NCBI GenBank assembly: GCA_035308025.1 | Contig: DATGHL010000023.1 | Location: 1 to 64,000 of the forward strand | Direction of reading: 5' to 3' | Source of the DNA: Candidatus Binataceae bacterium | GTDB taxonomy: Bacteria > Desulfobacterota > Binatia > Binatales > Binataceae | DNA length: 64,000 nucleotides | Shown here: one piece after another, positions 1 to 8,310 of the stretch | Layout of the letters: every line of letters begins with the position of its first letter | Position numbering within the stretch: position 1 is the stretch's first letter | The notes under the pieces: generated by a model | Databases searched by the model: none | What the model saw: only the letters and a program-made list of their open reading frames with translations | What the model was told of the DNA's origin: nothing | Position numbers and translations under genes: made by a program

Positions 1-611
1 GAGCGGCTGGGACTCAAAAAGCCGACACCGGAGGCGTAGCCGAGGCTGTCGGCGAGAGCCGCGGTCGTGTCGGGGGTCAGCGCGTGCACGAACGTGCAGA
101 TGCCGTCGGAGCGGGCTACTGAAGTGAAGCCTCCCCGCACCAGCATCCGCAGGGCCGGAGCATTGGAGGCGAGCGTATCCGTCGTGAGACGCTGAAAGCC
201 GGCCTGTTGGGCGCAGCGGCTGAGGTGCCGCACCAATAGCGAACCGACGCCCAGTCCTTGATATTTATCGAGAACACTCATCGCGAGTTCTGCCTCGCCC
301 GGCTGATCGGTGGCGACACAGCGCGCGTCGCCGATGATCAACGGTGCCCCGGCCGCATCGGTTACTACCGCGATGAGTGCAATGTGCTTGGGGTATTCGG
401 GTGCCGTGAGCCGATCCAGTTCATGAGGCTCAATCGCATGGCGCAGTCCGAAAAACCGTCTGTATCGAGAATCGGGACTGAGCAGTTCGAAGTGACGAGC
501 AAGAAGCTGGTTATCCTCAGGGCGAATCGAACGCACTGTCACGAGCGTACCATCGCGCAAAAGTTTATCGCAACGATAGCTCCACGCCCCGCTGTTAGGC
601 TGAATGGTCAT
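1..611 (-). CDS. GNAT family N-acetyltransferase (3' end off window)
   Basis: Reading the minus strand from ATG at 611 gives an open frame of about 203 codons that runs off the left edge, so the C-terminus is missing. The N-terminal half has the GNAT start (RDGTLVTVRSIRPEDNQLL, with FFGLRH further on). The acetyl-CoA binding loop follows at about residues 118-125 (YQGLGVGSLL, the Q-x-x-G-x-G/A motif). A conserved N-x-x-A-L-R-x-L-x-R-x-G-F segment follows. Such domains move an acetyl group from acetyl-CoA to an amine or protein lysine; the substrate cannot be told. It resembles the GNAT modules fused to or near acyl-CoA synthetase-like Pat enzymes. No clear Shine-Dalgarno sequence precedes the start. 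Confidence 0.8.
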   Translation of the reverse strand, partial: MTIQPNSGAWSYRCDKLLRDGTLVTVRSIRPEDNQLLARHFELLSPDSRYRRFFGLRHAIEPHELDRLTAPEYPKHIALIAVVTDAAGAPLIIGDARCVATDQPGEAELAMSVLDKYQGLGVGSLLVRHLSRCAQQAGFQRLTTDTLASNAPALRMLVRGGFTSVARSDGICTFVHALTPDTTAALADSLGYASGVGFLSPSR

Positions 612-702
612 TCACCATTAGTTTAACCACTCCGCAGTCTTATTGCATCTCAGCATTTTATGTCTGCGAATCTCTTAACGCGGATGCAGAGTCGCGGAAG
701 GG

Positions 703-963
703 TCAGGGCTGCTGCGAGGCTATCTTCTTTTTCCGCGGCGGCTGGTTCGCAATTTCGTGGCCTGTGGCCTCTTCCATCTCACGCAGATGCTCGCGCTCCT
801 CGGTGATTTCCATCGCGTCGATTTGGCTGTCGTTGGGCAATTGCTGAGCCAATTCCTGCTCCGCCCGGAACCAATGCTCAAGTTCCCGGCCTTCAGGTTT
901 ACCTTCGCGCGCCCAGATAGCGTAGGCGCGTTCCCGCACCTGTTCGAAAGTATTCTCACTCAT
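703..963 (-). CDS. DUF2934 domain protein
   Basis: A small protein of 86 residues if started at ATG 963. It contains the DUF2934 signature: RERAYAIWAREGKPEGRELEH followed by a W and a short acidic helix, with a Lys-rich tail. The function of the family is unknown; it is common as a short stand-alone soil-bacterial protein. The start is chosen because ATGAGTGA overlaps the stop of the upstream gene (956-1198), which suggests coupled translation. An in-frame start further upstream at 1038 would lie inside that gene and is less likely. Confidence 0.7.
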   Translation of the reverse strand: MSENTFEQVRERAYAIWAREGKPEGRELEHWFRAEQELAQQLPNDSQIDAMEITEEREHLREMEEATGHEIANQPPRKKKIASQQP

Positions 964-1198
964 TTTTCGCGAAGCCTCGGCGTTGAGCAGCGGCCGTCGG
1001 CGGCGCCGCACTTGATCCTTTTGCGCGAGCCGGCGCACCCTCGATAAATCGATTGCAGCCGCTCGCCCCGGAAACTCGCAATTGGAATGACAACAACTCC
1101 TCGTCTATGCACTCGCCTTGGGTCAGATTTCCTACGGAAGCGTCAGGTTCTATCTGCCACCATTTGCAGTCCTTGCATAAGCCCCATTTTTTACTCAT
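956..1198 (-). CDS. Small Cys-containing hypothetical protein
   Basis: Encodes 80 residues with a good ribosome site (AAGGAG about 8 bases before ATG 1198). The N-terminus carries C-x2-C-K-W-W (residues 8-13), a further Cys at about residue 30 and another at about 48, which would suit a small metal-binding fold. The second half is Ala/Arg-rich and low complexity. Its stop overlaps the start of the DUF2934 gene, so the two are probably co-translated. I do not recognise the family. Confidence 0.55.
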   Translation of the reverse strand: MSKKWGLCKDCKWWQIEPDASVGNLTQGECIDEELLSFQLRVSGASGCNRFIEGAPARAKGSSAAPPTAAAQRRGFAKNE

Positions 1199-1260
1199 TT
1201 CAGGCTCCTTAACGCTACGAGATGGCGAGCGTGATCTGTCCGCTTGCCGCCGCCGATATT

Positions 1261-1509
1261 CTAAGGCATCGCCGAAAATGTCGTGGTCGAATGCTTCTCC
1301 ACCGCACTGCTGTCGGCCGGGCTCGTCGTCGTCGTGGTCGTAGACTCCGAAGTTGCTGGTAACGGCTCAACGGCGACGGCCGGCTCGGTGGTTTTGCTGC
1401 TATAAGAGAAGCACCCAGCCACTGCGCCTACAGCAACCATTGCACCGACCAAGGTAGCTGCGCCAATTAGGTTCGTAAGGTCGCCCAGATGGAACCTATT
1501 TTTAGTCAT
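1261..1509 (-). CDS. Small predicted lipoprotein, Thr-rich
   Basis: About 82 residues from ATG 1509, preceded by GGGAGG at a normal distance. A hydrophobic segment (residues 14-33) ends in a lipobox VAGC, so the product is probably lipidated and anchored at the cell envelope. The mature part is short, Ser/Thr-rich with a run of six threonines, and looks disordered. No family is recognised. It is separated by about 60 bp from the Cys-containing small gene at 956-1198. Confidence 0.6.
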   Translation of the reverse strand: MTKNRFHLGDLTNLIGAATLVGAMVAVGAVAGCFSYSSKTTEPAVAVEPLPATSESTTTTTTSPADSSAVEKHSTTTFSAMP

Positions 1510-1749
1510 TGTTCGAGAACCTCCCAAGATTTACAGACGCTTGTGGCGTCAATGCGAAGTAAGAGCAGCAAACCCTATGCCGCAGCCCGCACTCCGAATC
1601 ACGTCTCGAACCGCAGTGATTTGCTTTATTGAACGAGACCCCGGTAAAAACTACCGGAGCATCCAGGAGATTTCTGGAAGTCGTGGAAACGGCGCGGATC
1701 ACACTGCGATAATCCGGTTTGACCCGGATACGCCCTGCGCCGGTTAGAT

Positions 1750-3177
1750 TCAGGCTTTTGCGGGTTCTGGCGGCGCGCCGCCCTTGCCGTCCGGCTTGCC
1801 GAGTCCGAACTTGTCGAGCCGATACTGGAGGGTGCGGTAACTCATCCCGAGCATCTTCGCAGCTTTCGCGATCACCCAGTCGTTTTTCTCCATCGACTGA
1901 ATTATCAGGTCGCGTTCAAAACGCTCGAAATTGATCCCTTCGGCGGGAATTTCGAAGCGATCCGAAATGCGGGCCTTGTCCGCCCGGCCGGCGGCGCGGC
2001 GCTGCAGGACCTCTTGCGGCAGGTCGCGCGGAAGAATCTTGTCGCCTTCACATAACAGGATGGCGCGCTCGAGCGCCGACTCGAGTTGGCGGACATTGCC
2101 CGGCCACGCATAGTCGATCAGCACTTCCATCGCTTCGCGGCTGAGTTCTTTCGTGCGTCCGTCGGCGAGATGGGTGAAGCGCGCCAGCGTGTGATTCGCC
2201 AGCAGCGGGATGTCCGCGCGGCGCTCGCGCAGCGGCGGCAGCGTGATCGTGACGACGTTCACGCGGTAGTAGAGATCTTCGCGGAAGCGCTCTTCGGCGA
2301 CTTCGTCGGCGAGGTTGCGATTCGAGGCCGAGAGCAGCCGCACGTCGACGCGCACCGATTCATTACCCCCCACCCGGCGCACCTCGCGCTCCTGCAGTAC
2401 GCGTAACAGCTTGGCCTGCACGCTGATCCCGAGGTCGGCGATTTCGTCGAGAAACAGTGTGGATTTGTCCGCGCTCTCGATCAGGCCAATCTTGCGTTCG
2501 GTCGCGCCGGTGAAGGCGCCGCGCTCGTGGCCGAACAACTCGTTTTCAATGAGCGTCTCGGGGATCGCCGAGCAGTTGATCGCAACGAAGGGACGCGTGC
2601 CGCGCGGCGACAGCCGATGGATCGCGCGGGCGATAACTTCCTTGCCCGTGCCGCTCTCGCCCTGAATCAGGACGGTCGAGTTGGACGGCGCGATCTTCTG
2701 GACCATGCGGATAATCTCATGGATCGCCGGATCCTGGCCGATGATGCCCTCGATTTGGAGCTTGCCGGCGACTTCGCGGCGCAGCAGCAGATTTTCCTGC
2801 TTTTCGTTCGCGAGCTCGGCCGCGCGCGTAATCGCGATTACCAGCGTCTCGCGATCGGTCGGCTTGGTCAGGTAGTTGAAGGCGCCGTCTTTGGTCGCCT
2901 TGACGGCGCTGTCGATCGAACCGTGCGCCGTCAGCACGACCACCTGCGTTGCGGGATGCTGCTCCTTGACTATGAGCAACAGCTCTTCGCCGGTGAGCCC
3001 GGGCATCATCAGGTCGGTGAGGACGACGTCGAAGCGGCTGAGTTGCAGCTGTTCGAGAGCGCGGCGGCCGTTGACCGCCTCCTCGACCGCGAAACCCTCC
3101 TCGCGCAGGGTCTCGGCCGTGATTTGACGCTCGCGGTCGTTATCCTCGACGACCAGTACGGAAGCCTGCGCCATCAT
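1750..3177 (-). CDS. Sigma-54-dependent response regulator, NtrC family
   Basis: 475 residues in the classical three-domain order. The receiver domain (about 1-122) has phospho-acceptor D55 in VVLTDLMMPG and K105. The AAA+ domain (about 143-375) has Walker A GESGTGKE (173-180), the sigma-54 contact loop GAFTGA (220-225) and Walker B with DE at 244-245. A Fis-type helix-turn-helix sits at the C-terminus (about 430-455). It activates transcription by sigma-54 RNA polymerase after phosphorylation. It starts 2 bases after the stop of the histidine kinase at 3180-4640, its evident partner. Target promoters are not visible here. Confidence 0.95.
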   Translation of the reverse strand: MMAQASVLVVEDNDRERQITAETLREEGFAVEEAVNGRRALEQLQLSRFDVVLTDLMMPGLTGEELLLIVKEQHPATQVVVLTAHGSIDSAVKATKDGAFNYLTKPTDRETLVIAITRAAELANEKQENLLLRREVAGKLQIEGIIGQDPAIHEIIRMVQKIAPSNSTVLIQGESGTGKEVIARAIHRLSPRGTRPFVAINCSAIPETLIENELFGHERGAFTGATERKIGLIESADKSTLFLDEIADLGISVQAKLLRVLQEREVRRVGGNESVRVDVRLLSASNRNLADEVAEERFREDLYYRVNVVTITLPPLRERRADIPLLANHTLARFTHLADGRTKELSREAMEVLIDYAWPGNVRQLESALERAILLCEGDKILPRDLPQEVLQRRAAGRADKARISDRFEIPAEGINFERFERDLIIQSMEKNDWVIAKAAKMLGMSYRTLQYRLDKFGLGKPDGKGGAPPEPAKA

Positions 3178-3179
3178 GC

Positions 3180-4640
3180 TTAATGTTGTATGCCGCCGAG
3201 CGGAAAGCTGAAAGTGACGCGCGCGCCGGGCGGCGGCTGGTTGGCTCCGATCGTTACGCTGCCGCCGTGCTTTTCGACGATCGCCTTGGAGAAAAACAGC
3301 CCCAGGCCGATACCTTCGCGCTTGGTCGTGAAAAACGGCTCGAAAACCCGTCCCGCGATCTCCTCTTCAATCCCGCCGCCGCTATCGGCGAAGGTCAGGA
3401 CCAGATTGCCGTTGTTGCGGCTGAAATCGACCGTCAGCCGCCCGCCATCGGGCATTGCCTGCACCGCGTTGACGACGACGTTGACGAAGCAGGTGCGCAG
3501 CTTCTCGGCGTCAACGTTCAGAGTCACGCGGCCGGCGTCGCCGCGCTCGACGAGTTCGATCGCCTGGCTCCTGAGCTTGGATTCGCTGAGCGCGAGCACG
3601 CCGTCAACCAACTGGCGCATATCGGTCGGCGCCGGATGGATTTCGATGGGCTGGCCGTATTGCAGGAAGGTCTGCACCATTTCCGCCAGCCGCCGAATCT
3701 CATCCTTCATGATGGCGATCTGATGGAGGAAATCCTCGCGGCCACTGTCGGCCGGCGGCGCATAGCGGGCGCGCAGGCGATCGAGCGCGAGACTGATGAA
3801 ATTCATAGGGTTCTTGATCTCGTGGGCCAGCGCGCCGGCGAGCTGGCCGAGCGCCGTGAAACGCTCGAGCCGGTTCAGCTCCTGTTCGCGCTCGCGGGCG
3901 TGGCGCAGTTGCGCGAGCATCCCGTTGAAGCTGCGCGTGAGCAGACCGATCTCGTCGCGCCGACGCGCTTCCGGCACCGGCGCGAAGCCGCGCGCCTCGA
4001 TATTCTGCGCGGCATCGGCGACCGCGTGGATCGGATCGACGTAGCGGTCAGCGAGCACATAGACAAAGACCAGGCCGAGGGCGAAGATCGCAAACCCGAT
4101 CGTCACCAGCCGCCAGCGATAATCGCGCAACGGCTGGTCAAAGTCGCTGAAGTCCGCCACCACCTGGATGTAGCCGAGCAGATGATCCTCGACCTCGACC
4201 GGGATGAAGTAGACCGTGCTCTGTCCGTTCGCCAGTCCGAGCCTGACGCCGGGCACCGCCACCGGTTCGTGCGGATTTTTGTTGCGTAAATGCATCAGGC
4301 TGCGCACGACATCGGGATTCAGCGCTGCGCCAATCAGGCGCGGGTTCGAGCTGTTGATGATCAACTCCTGGTTGGAGGCGATCGAGACTTCGAGGCCGTT
4401 GGTGTGGAGCTTGCCGACGAAGCTCTGCAGGCGATCGCGATCGGTCGCGCCGACCGAGGAGAGCTCCTGCACACTGATCTGAATCACGCTGGCCAGGTCC
4501 TGAACCTTTTTCTCGGTGGTCCGGACGATGGTGTCCTGTGTCCGCAAGCTGACCAGAATTTCTGCGCCCAGGGTCAACGCGAGCAGCGTCACCATCAGGG
4601 CGATCAGTTTGGCTTTGAGGTTAAGCGCGGGGATGCGCAT
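3180..4640 (-). CDS. Membrane sensor histidine kinase (HAMP-HisKA-HATPase)
   Basis: 486 residues. TM1 is at about 10-31, followed by an extracytoplasmic sensor region of about 145 residues, TM2 at 177-198 and HAMP at 199-250. The dimerisation/phospho-acceptor helix has LAHEIKNP with H273. The ATPase domain has an N-box (NVVVNAVQAM), DSGGGI and the FTTKREGIGLGL G-boxes. It lies directly before the NtrC-type regulator gene, so the pair forms a two-component system in one transcript. The ligand is unknown; the position after a DedA gene and a Cys-rich envelope protein gene suggests an envelope signal, but that is inference. Confidence 0.95.
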   Translation of the reverse strand: MRIPALNLKAKLIALMVTLLALTLGAEILVSLRTQDTIVRTTEKKVQDLASVIQISVQELSSVGATDRDRLQSFVGKLHTNGLEVSIASNQELIINSSNPRLIGAALNPDVVRSLMHLRNKNPHEPVAVPGVRLGLANGQSTVYFIPVEVEDHLLGYIQVVADFSDFDQPLRDYRWRLVTIGFAIFALGLVFVYVLADRYVDPIHAVADAAQNIEARGFAPVPEARRRDEIGLLTRSFNGMLAQLRHAREREQELNRLERFTALGQLAGALAHEIKNPMNFISLALDRLRARYAPPADSGREDFLHQIAIMKDEIRRLAEMVQTFLQYGQPIEIHPAPTDMRQLVDGVLALSESKLRSQAIELVERGDAGRVTLNVDAEKLRTCFVNVVVNAVQAMPDGGRLTVDFSRNNGNLVLTFADSGGGIEEEIAGRVFEPFFTTKREGIGLGLFFSKAIVEKHGGSVTIGANQPPPGARVTFSFPLGGIQH

Positions 4641-4664
4641 CGTAGAGCTATTCGCCGGATCCGC

Positions 4665-5288
4665 TCAGGGCGTCAGCTCGGAGCCGGCCCGCGGCGCGCC
4701 GCGCGAGATAAACGCGCGCGACGCCAGAAATAACGCGACCGCAATCAAGACCACCCAGATAATCCGCTGCACCCCGCCGATATACGCCAGCGCGTGCTCG
4801 ATCTGCGCACCAAACCGGTAGCCAAGAGTCACGACGATCGGCACCGAGATGAGCGCGCCCAGGCTGTCGTAAAGCACGAAGCGGCCAAAATCGATCCCCA
4901 GCGATCCTGCCGTGACATAGACCAGCGCCCGCGCGCCCGCAAGAAAACGGGCATAAAAGATCGCCAGATGGCCATGACGATCCATAAAGCGTTTGAGGCG
5001 TTCGAGCCGCCGGTGTGAATCGGGCCAGATTTTGATGTACGAAACCAGTCCCGTGCCGAAACGCCGGCCCAGGAAGTAGAGACAGTTATCCCCGACCACC
5101 ACGCCGACGAACGAAATCGCCAGCGTCAGCGGATAGCTGGTGATGCCGCGATAAACCAGGAATCCGCCGGTCAGCAACGCCAAATCCTCCGGCACCGGCA
5201 AGCCCAGACCGCATAGCAGTAAGGTCAGAAACAGCCCGGCGTAGCTGAAGTGCTGGATGTAATGGGAGACCAGGCCGCTCAAGCTCAA
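4665..5288 (-). CDS. DedA family membrane protein
   Basis: About 207 residues. It has the DedA/VTT features: an N-terminal re-entrant region with LGLPVPED, the FYARFLAGARALVYVTAGS motif and several transmembrane helices. DedA proteins act in membrane homeostasis as lipid scramblases or transporters (UndP or PE flippases in characterised cases). The start is TTG: either 5288, overlapping the stop of the upstream gene, or 5282, which is 6 bases after GGGAG. It belongs to the minus-strand directon with the CYCXC protein upstream and the two-component system downstream. Confidence 0.9.
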   Translation of the reverse strand: MSLSGLVSHYIQHFSYAGLFLTLLLCGLGLPVPEDLALLTGGFLVYRGITSYPLTLAISFVGVVVGDNCLYFLGRRFGTGLVSYIKIWPDSHRRLERLKRFMDRHGHLAIFYARFLAGARALVYVTAGSLGIDFGRFVLYDSLGALISVPIVVTLGYRFGAQIEHALAYIGGVQRIIWVVLIAVALFLASRAFISRGAPRAGSELTP

Positions 5289-5686
5289 CTCCCGTGGGCG
5301 TACCGATCGTGCAAAGCCTGGCGAATCTGATCGACCGGCATCCCGCCGTCAGCGAGTTTGCCCGCCGCTACCGCCTCGCCGACGCAGGTGTCGCAGCCGG
5401 CGCCGTGATTGGTGCGAAAACAATCGAGAAGGTTTTTGTGCCCTTCGTGCTGCTCGCAGCCGCAGTAACAGTCGAGCTGGGCGAGCAGGTCGGGATGCGC
5501 CTTGGCAACCTCATAAGCCATTCGCGTATCGCCCTCGAACTGCTTGGGATCGAGCGTGAGCGCCTGCTCCGCGGCGGCGCTGGGCGCCAGCCGGACGCGA
5601 TAGATGGTGGCGCTCACCAGCGTCAGCAGCGCGATAACGACGCCTCCGACGACCAAGCAACCTCGACTCGTCGATCCTCCGTGCAT
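5285..5686 (-). CDS. CYCXC-family Cys-rich membrane-anchored protein
   Basis: 133 residues from ATG 5686, which has AGGAGT 5 bases upstream; a longer frame exists but lacks a ribosome site. TM helix at about 11-28, then a mature domain with C73-x-C75-x-C77 (the C-Y-C-G-C motif), then EGHKNLLDC (C89) and HGAGCDTC (C98, C101). This is the PCYCGC/CYCXC family, small envelope proteins of unknown role thought to bind metal or handle thiols. Its stop overlaps the TTG start of the DedA gene. Confidence 0.8.
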   Translation of the reverse strand: MHGGSTSRGCLVVGGVVIALLTLVSATIYRVRLAPSAAAEQALTLDPKQFEGDTRMAYEVAKAHPDLLAQLDCYCGCEQHEGHKNLLDCFRTNHGAGCDTCVGEAVAAGKLADGGMPVDQIRQALHDRYAHGS

Positions 5687-5744
5687 GGCTACTCCTGAAC
5701 TAATGCGAATCGCAAACTCGCGCGAAATTGATCTTGCGCCCGGA

Positions 5745-6473
5745 TTATAGCATTTCGATGGCCTGCAAATCGCGGCGTGCGAATTCATAGAGCGCCGCAG
5801 GCCGGCCCTGCCCGCGGCGCGTTTGCGGCAGCCGCCGCAGCAGGCTCATCGCGAAGATCCGGCGGCGGAAGTTGCGGCGATCGAGATCGCGCTCGAGCAC
5901 GGTCGCATAGAGCTCTTCGAGTTCCGCAAAAGTGAAGGTCTCGGGCAAGAGATTGCAAGCGATATTCGTATATTCGAGCTTGGCCTTGAGCCGCTCAAGC
6001 GCGCAGGCCGCCATCAATCCGTGATCGTACGCCAATGGCGGCAACGCAGCGGCCTCGAACCACTGCCCACCAGGGTATTTTTGCGCGCCGCAACCCGGTC
6101 CCATCGAACTGCCACTCAGCGCGAGATAGCCGACGGAGACGACGTGAGCCTGCGGGTCGCGGGTCGGATCGCCAAAAGTGCGCAATTGCTCCAGATAAGT
6201 GGCGCGGATCCCGGTCGAAAGTTCGAGCTCGCCGCGCGCCGCTTCGTCAAGCATCTCGCCGACGCGAATCAGCCGTCCCGGAAAGGCCCATTTTCCCGCC
6301 GTGGCGCCGACGCGCAGTTCCACCAAATAGCATTTGAGCCGCCGGTCGCGGATCGCAAACGGCACGACGTCCACGGCAACCTTCGGGCGGGCGTCGGCGC
6401 GGCGTCGGCGAAGACCCGCCTCCGCCGGTTGCCCGAGCTGCGTTCGGATTGGCACTGCCGCGGGCGCGCTCAC
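5745..6473 (-). CDS. nrtR: NrtR-like NAD regulator (Nudix-like + winged helix)
   Basis: 242 residues from GTG 6473, 7 bases after the nadA stop. A Nudix fold covers about 30-170 and a C-terminal winged-helix DNA-binding domain about 175-240 (the RRNFRRRIFAMSLLRRLPQ region, as in NrtR). The Nudix box is degenerate: the catalytic R-E is G81-E82 and the paired Glu are L85-S86, so hydrolysis is unlikely and the domain probably serves as a sensor. In known NrtR proteins ADP-ribose or a related nucleotide releases the repressor from NAD-synthesis promoters. Being downstream of nadA fits autoregulated control of NAD synthesis. Confidence 0.85.
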   Translation of the reverse strand: MSAPAAVPIRTQLGQPAEAGLRRRRADARPKVAVDVVPFAIRDRRLKCYLVELRVGATAGKWAFPGRLIRVGEMLDEAARGELELSTGIRATYLEQLRTFGDPTRDPQAHVVSVGYLALSGSSMGPGCGAQKYPGGQWFEAAALPPLAYDHGLMAACALERLKAKLEYTNIACNLLPETFTFAELEELYATVLERDLDRRNFRRRIFAMSLLRRLPQTRRGQGRPAALYEFARRDLQAIEML

Positions 6474-6480
6474 GAGCCAG

Positions 6481-7488
6481 CTACGCGCTCAGTTCGAGCA
6501 TCCGTTCGAGCGCGCGGCGGGCGCCCTCGCGAACTTCCTCCGAGAGCGTGATCTCGTAGCGCAGATGCTCAAGCGAGTCACGCGTGCCCTCGAGGGTGAT
6601 CATCTTCATATAGCGGCAGAGCTTGCAGGCCTTATAAAAATGTTTTTCCGGAATCTCCATCAACAAGCGATCGGACAACCCGCACTCAGTCACAATCAGG
6701 AATTTGTCTGCCGGGCTTTCCTGCGCATAACGAACCATCGCGCTGGTCGAAAGCACCGCGTCGGCCAACGCCAGCACATCCTTGCGGCACTCCGGATGAG
6801 CCAGCACGACAAGCCCGGGGATGCCGCTTCGCACCTTCTCTACCTCTTCCGCGGTTATCTGATGATGGACGTAACAGTTACCGTCCCATGAAATTATCCG
6901 CTTGCGGGTCTGGGTCTGAACATAGTTGGCGAGATTCTGATCGGGCACGAACAGGATATTCTCGGAATCGATCGCGTTGACGATTTGCGCGGCGTTGGCC
7001 GAGGTGCAGCAGGCGTCGGAGAGCGCCTTCACGTCGGCCGTGCAGTTCACGTAAGAGACCACTTTCAGGTCCGGATAAAGCTCGACCAGCTCCGCCTTGC
7101 GCTCGGCCAGCGCCTCGGCCGTAACGGCGTCAGCCAGCGAGCATCCCGCGCGCAAATCCGGAATCAGCACCTTGCGCTCGGGATTGAAGACCTTGGCGGT
7201 CTCGGCCATGAAATGCACTCCGCAAAAAACGATGACGTCGGCATTGCGCACCTCGCGGGCCTTGCGGGCCAGCTCCAGCGAATCGCCAATAAAGTCCGCC
7301 ACCTCGAAAATTTCCGGCCGCTGATAGTTGTGCGCCAGCACCACCGCCTGGCGCTCGGCCTTGAGTCGATGGATTTCCGCGATCGTATCAACGTACTGGT
7401 CGCAGAGTTCGACTGTGTAGGCCGAGTCGTGCAGGACCCCCAGCTTGCGATGGAGCGCGGCGCCGTCGATAACAGTTTGCAGGTTCAT
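6481..7488 (-). CDS. nadA: Quinolinate synthase
   Basis: 335 residues from ATG 7488 (GAGAGG upstream at normal spacing); a longer start at 7557 would run into the palindromic control site and is rejected. NadA condenses iminoaspartate with dihydroxyacetone phosphate to quinolinate in NAD synthesis, using a 4Fe-4S cluster. Visible motifs: AHNYQRPEIFEVADFIGDSL, FCGVHFMAETAK (first cluster Cys region), PDLRAGCSLAD, SYVNCTADVKA and TECGL near the C-terminus. nrtR follows in the same transcript. NadB and NadC are not in the window. Confidence 0.95.
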   Translation of the reverse strand: MNLQTVIDGAALHRKLGVLHDSAYTVELCDQYVDTIAEIHRLKAERQAVVLAHNYQRPEIFEVADFIGDSLELARKAREVRNADVIVFCGVHFMAETAKVFNPERKVLIPDLRAGCSLADAVTAEALAERKAELVELYPDLKVVSYVNCTADVKALSDACCTSANAAQIVNAIDSENILFVPDQNLANYVQTQTRKRIISWDGNCYVHHQITAEEVEKVRSGIPGLVVLAHPECRKDVLALADAVLSTSAMVRYAQESPADKFLIVTECGLSDRLLMEIPEKHFYKACKLCRYMKMITLEGTRDSLEHLRYEITLSEEVREGARRALERMLELSA

Positions 7489-7550
7489 CGCTATATCCTC
7501 TCGCTTTCGGCCTCTCCACTCCGTTCCATCAGCGGAAACCTGCCGACTTT

Positions 7551-7597
7551 GCGTCAATCTGACGCTTATGCTAACAGTCTCGCGGCACTTCCTGCAA
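7551..7597 (-). promoter_or_regulatory. nadA promoter with overlapping 15-bp palindrome
   Basis: On the minus strand a -35 like TTGCAG (7597-7592) and a -10 like TAGCAT (7573-7568) are separated by 18 bases. Two bases after the -10 lies the perfect palindrome GCGTCAGATTGACGC (7565-7551; arms GCGTCA/TGACGC), which covers the expected transcription start. That is where a repressor would act. NrtR, encoded just downstream of nadA, is the obvious candidate ligand, but this is inferred from position. Confidence 0.55.
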
Positions 7598-7651
7598 CCG
7601 CACGAACATCAGCGCGGCCCGGTTCCATTTGGAGATCGGTGCGGTGCGGCG

Positions 7652-8013
7652 CTGGGTGAGATACAAAATCGGCTGTTTCAGTTCTCGTTCAATAGCTCGC
7701 TGAACGTTGATTTCCAAGGTTCACGGGTGATCTCGGACGGTGGTTTGATTCTGGTGCGCGAGTTGGACGGAGGTGCGGCTCTGGGTGAGTGTCATCGCCT
7801 ACGACCTCGGCAATCTATGGCGGCGACTGGCGCGGACCGCTCCGAGCGGGAAGTGGTTGCTCGCGAGCTTGCAGCAGCGGTTGGTAAAGACTGGCGGACG
7901 GCTCATCCAACATGCGCGTACTACTGGTTGCTGCAGTCGGAGAGCCATCTGACGCGCGGCGGCTGTTCGCGGGCATGCTGGCGAAGATCGCGATGCTGCC
8001 GTCGGCGAGATAA
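7652..8013 (+). pseudogene. IS1380-family transposase remnant, internally deleted
   Basis: The plus strand reads LGEIQNRLFQFS, then VDFQGSRVISDGGLILVREL (about 7652-7789), the N-terminus of IS1380-type transposases. It then jumps directly to VIAYDLGNLWRRLARTAPSG, LLASLQQRLVKTGGRLIQHA and LLQSESHLT, RRLFAGMLAKIAMLPS, stop at 8013, which is the C-terminus of the same family. The catalytic middle, about 350 residues, is gone. The C-terminal part needs at least two frame changes. The usual start Met is replaced by CTG. It is a dead fragment. Terminal repeats were not identified. Confidence 0.8.
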
Positions 8014-8310
8014 AGTTAGCGCAAAGCAGAGCAAATTTCGATGACGACGCCGGGGATGCAGGGACAAGTGTCGCCAGAATCGATAGAGAAACGGCATTTT
8101 CAGCCGTCGGAGCCCGTCGGACGCGAAACCGGCCCCTCCCCACACTACTGAGAGCACTGCGGCACAAAAGCGGCTAAAGCCTTGCCGCGAAAACAGTTTC
8201 GAGCTATAGAACGGCTCGGAATTGGAAAGGCAAAAAGAAAATGCCGGTATAAACTTAAAATCGCAGTTCTATGGCTGGGCAGTATCGCCGAGGAAACAGG
8301 AGCTTAGCGA

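Noticed and set aside
258-626. Plus-strand 122-residue frame
   Set aside because: The opposite strand encodes a clear GNAT acetyltransferase over the same bases; the plus frame resembles nothing.
3183-4289. Long plus-strand frames opposite the histidine kinase
   Set aside because: They are reverse-strand shadows caused by GC-rich codon bias; the kinase has full motifs.
8040-8170. Right end of the IS1380 element with terminal repeats
   Set aside because: No sequence after 8013 could be matched as an inverted repeat to a sequence before 7652.
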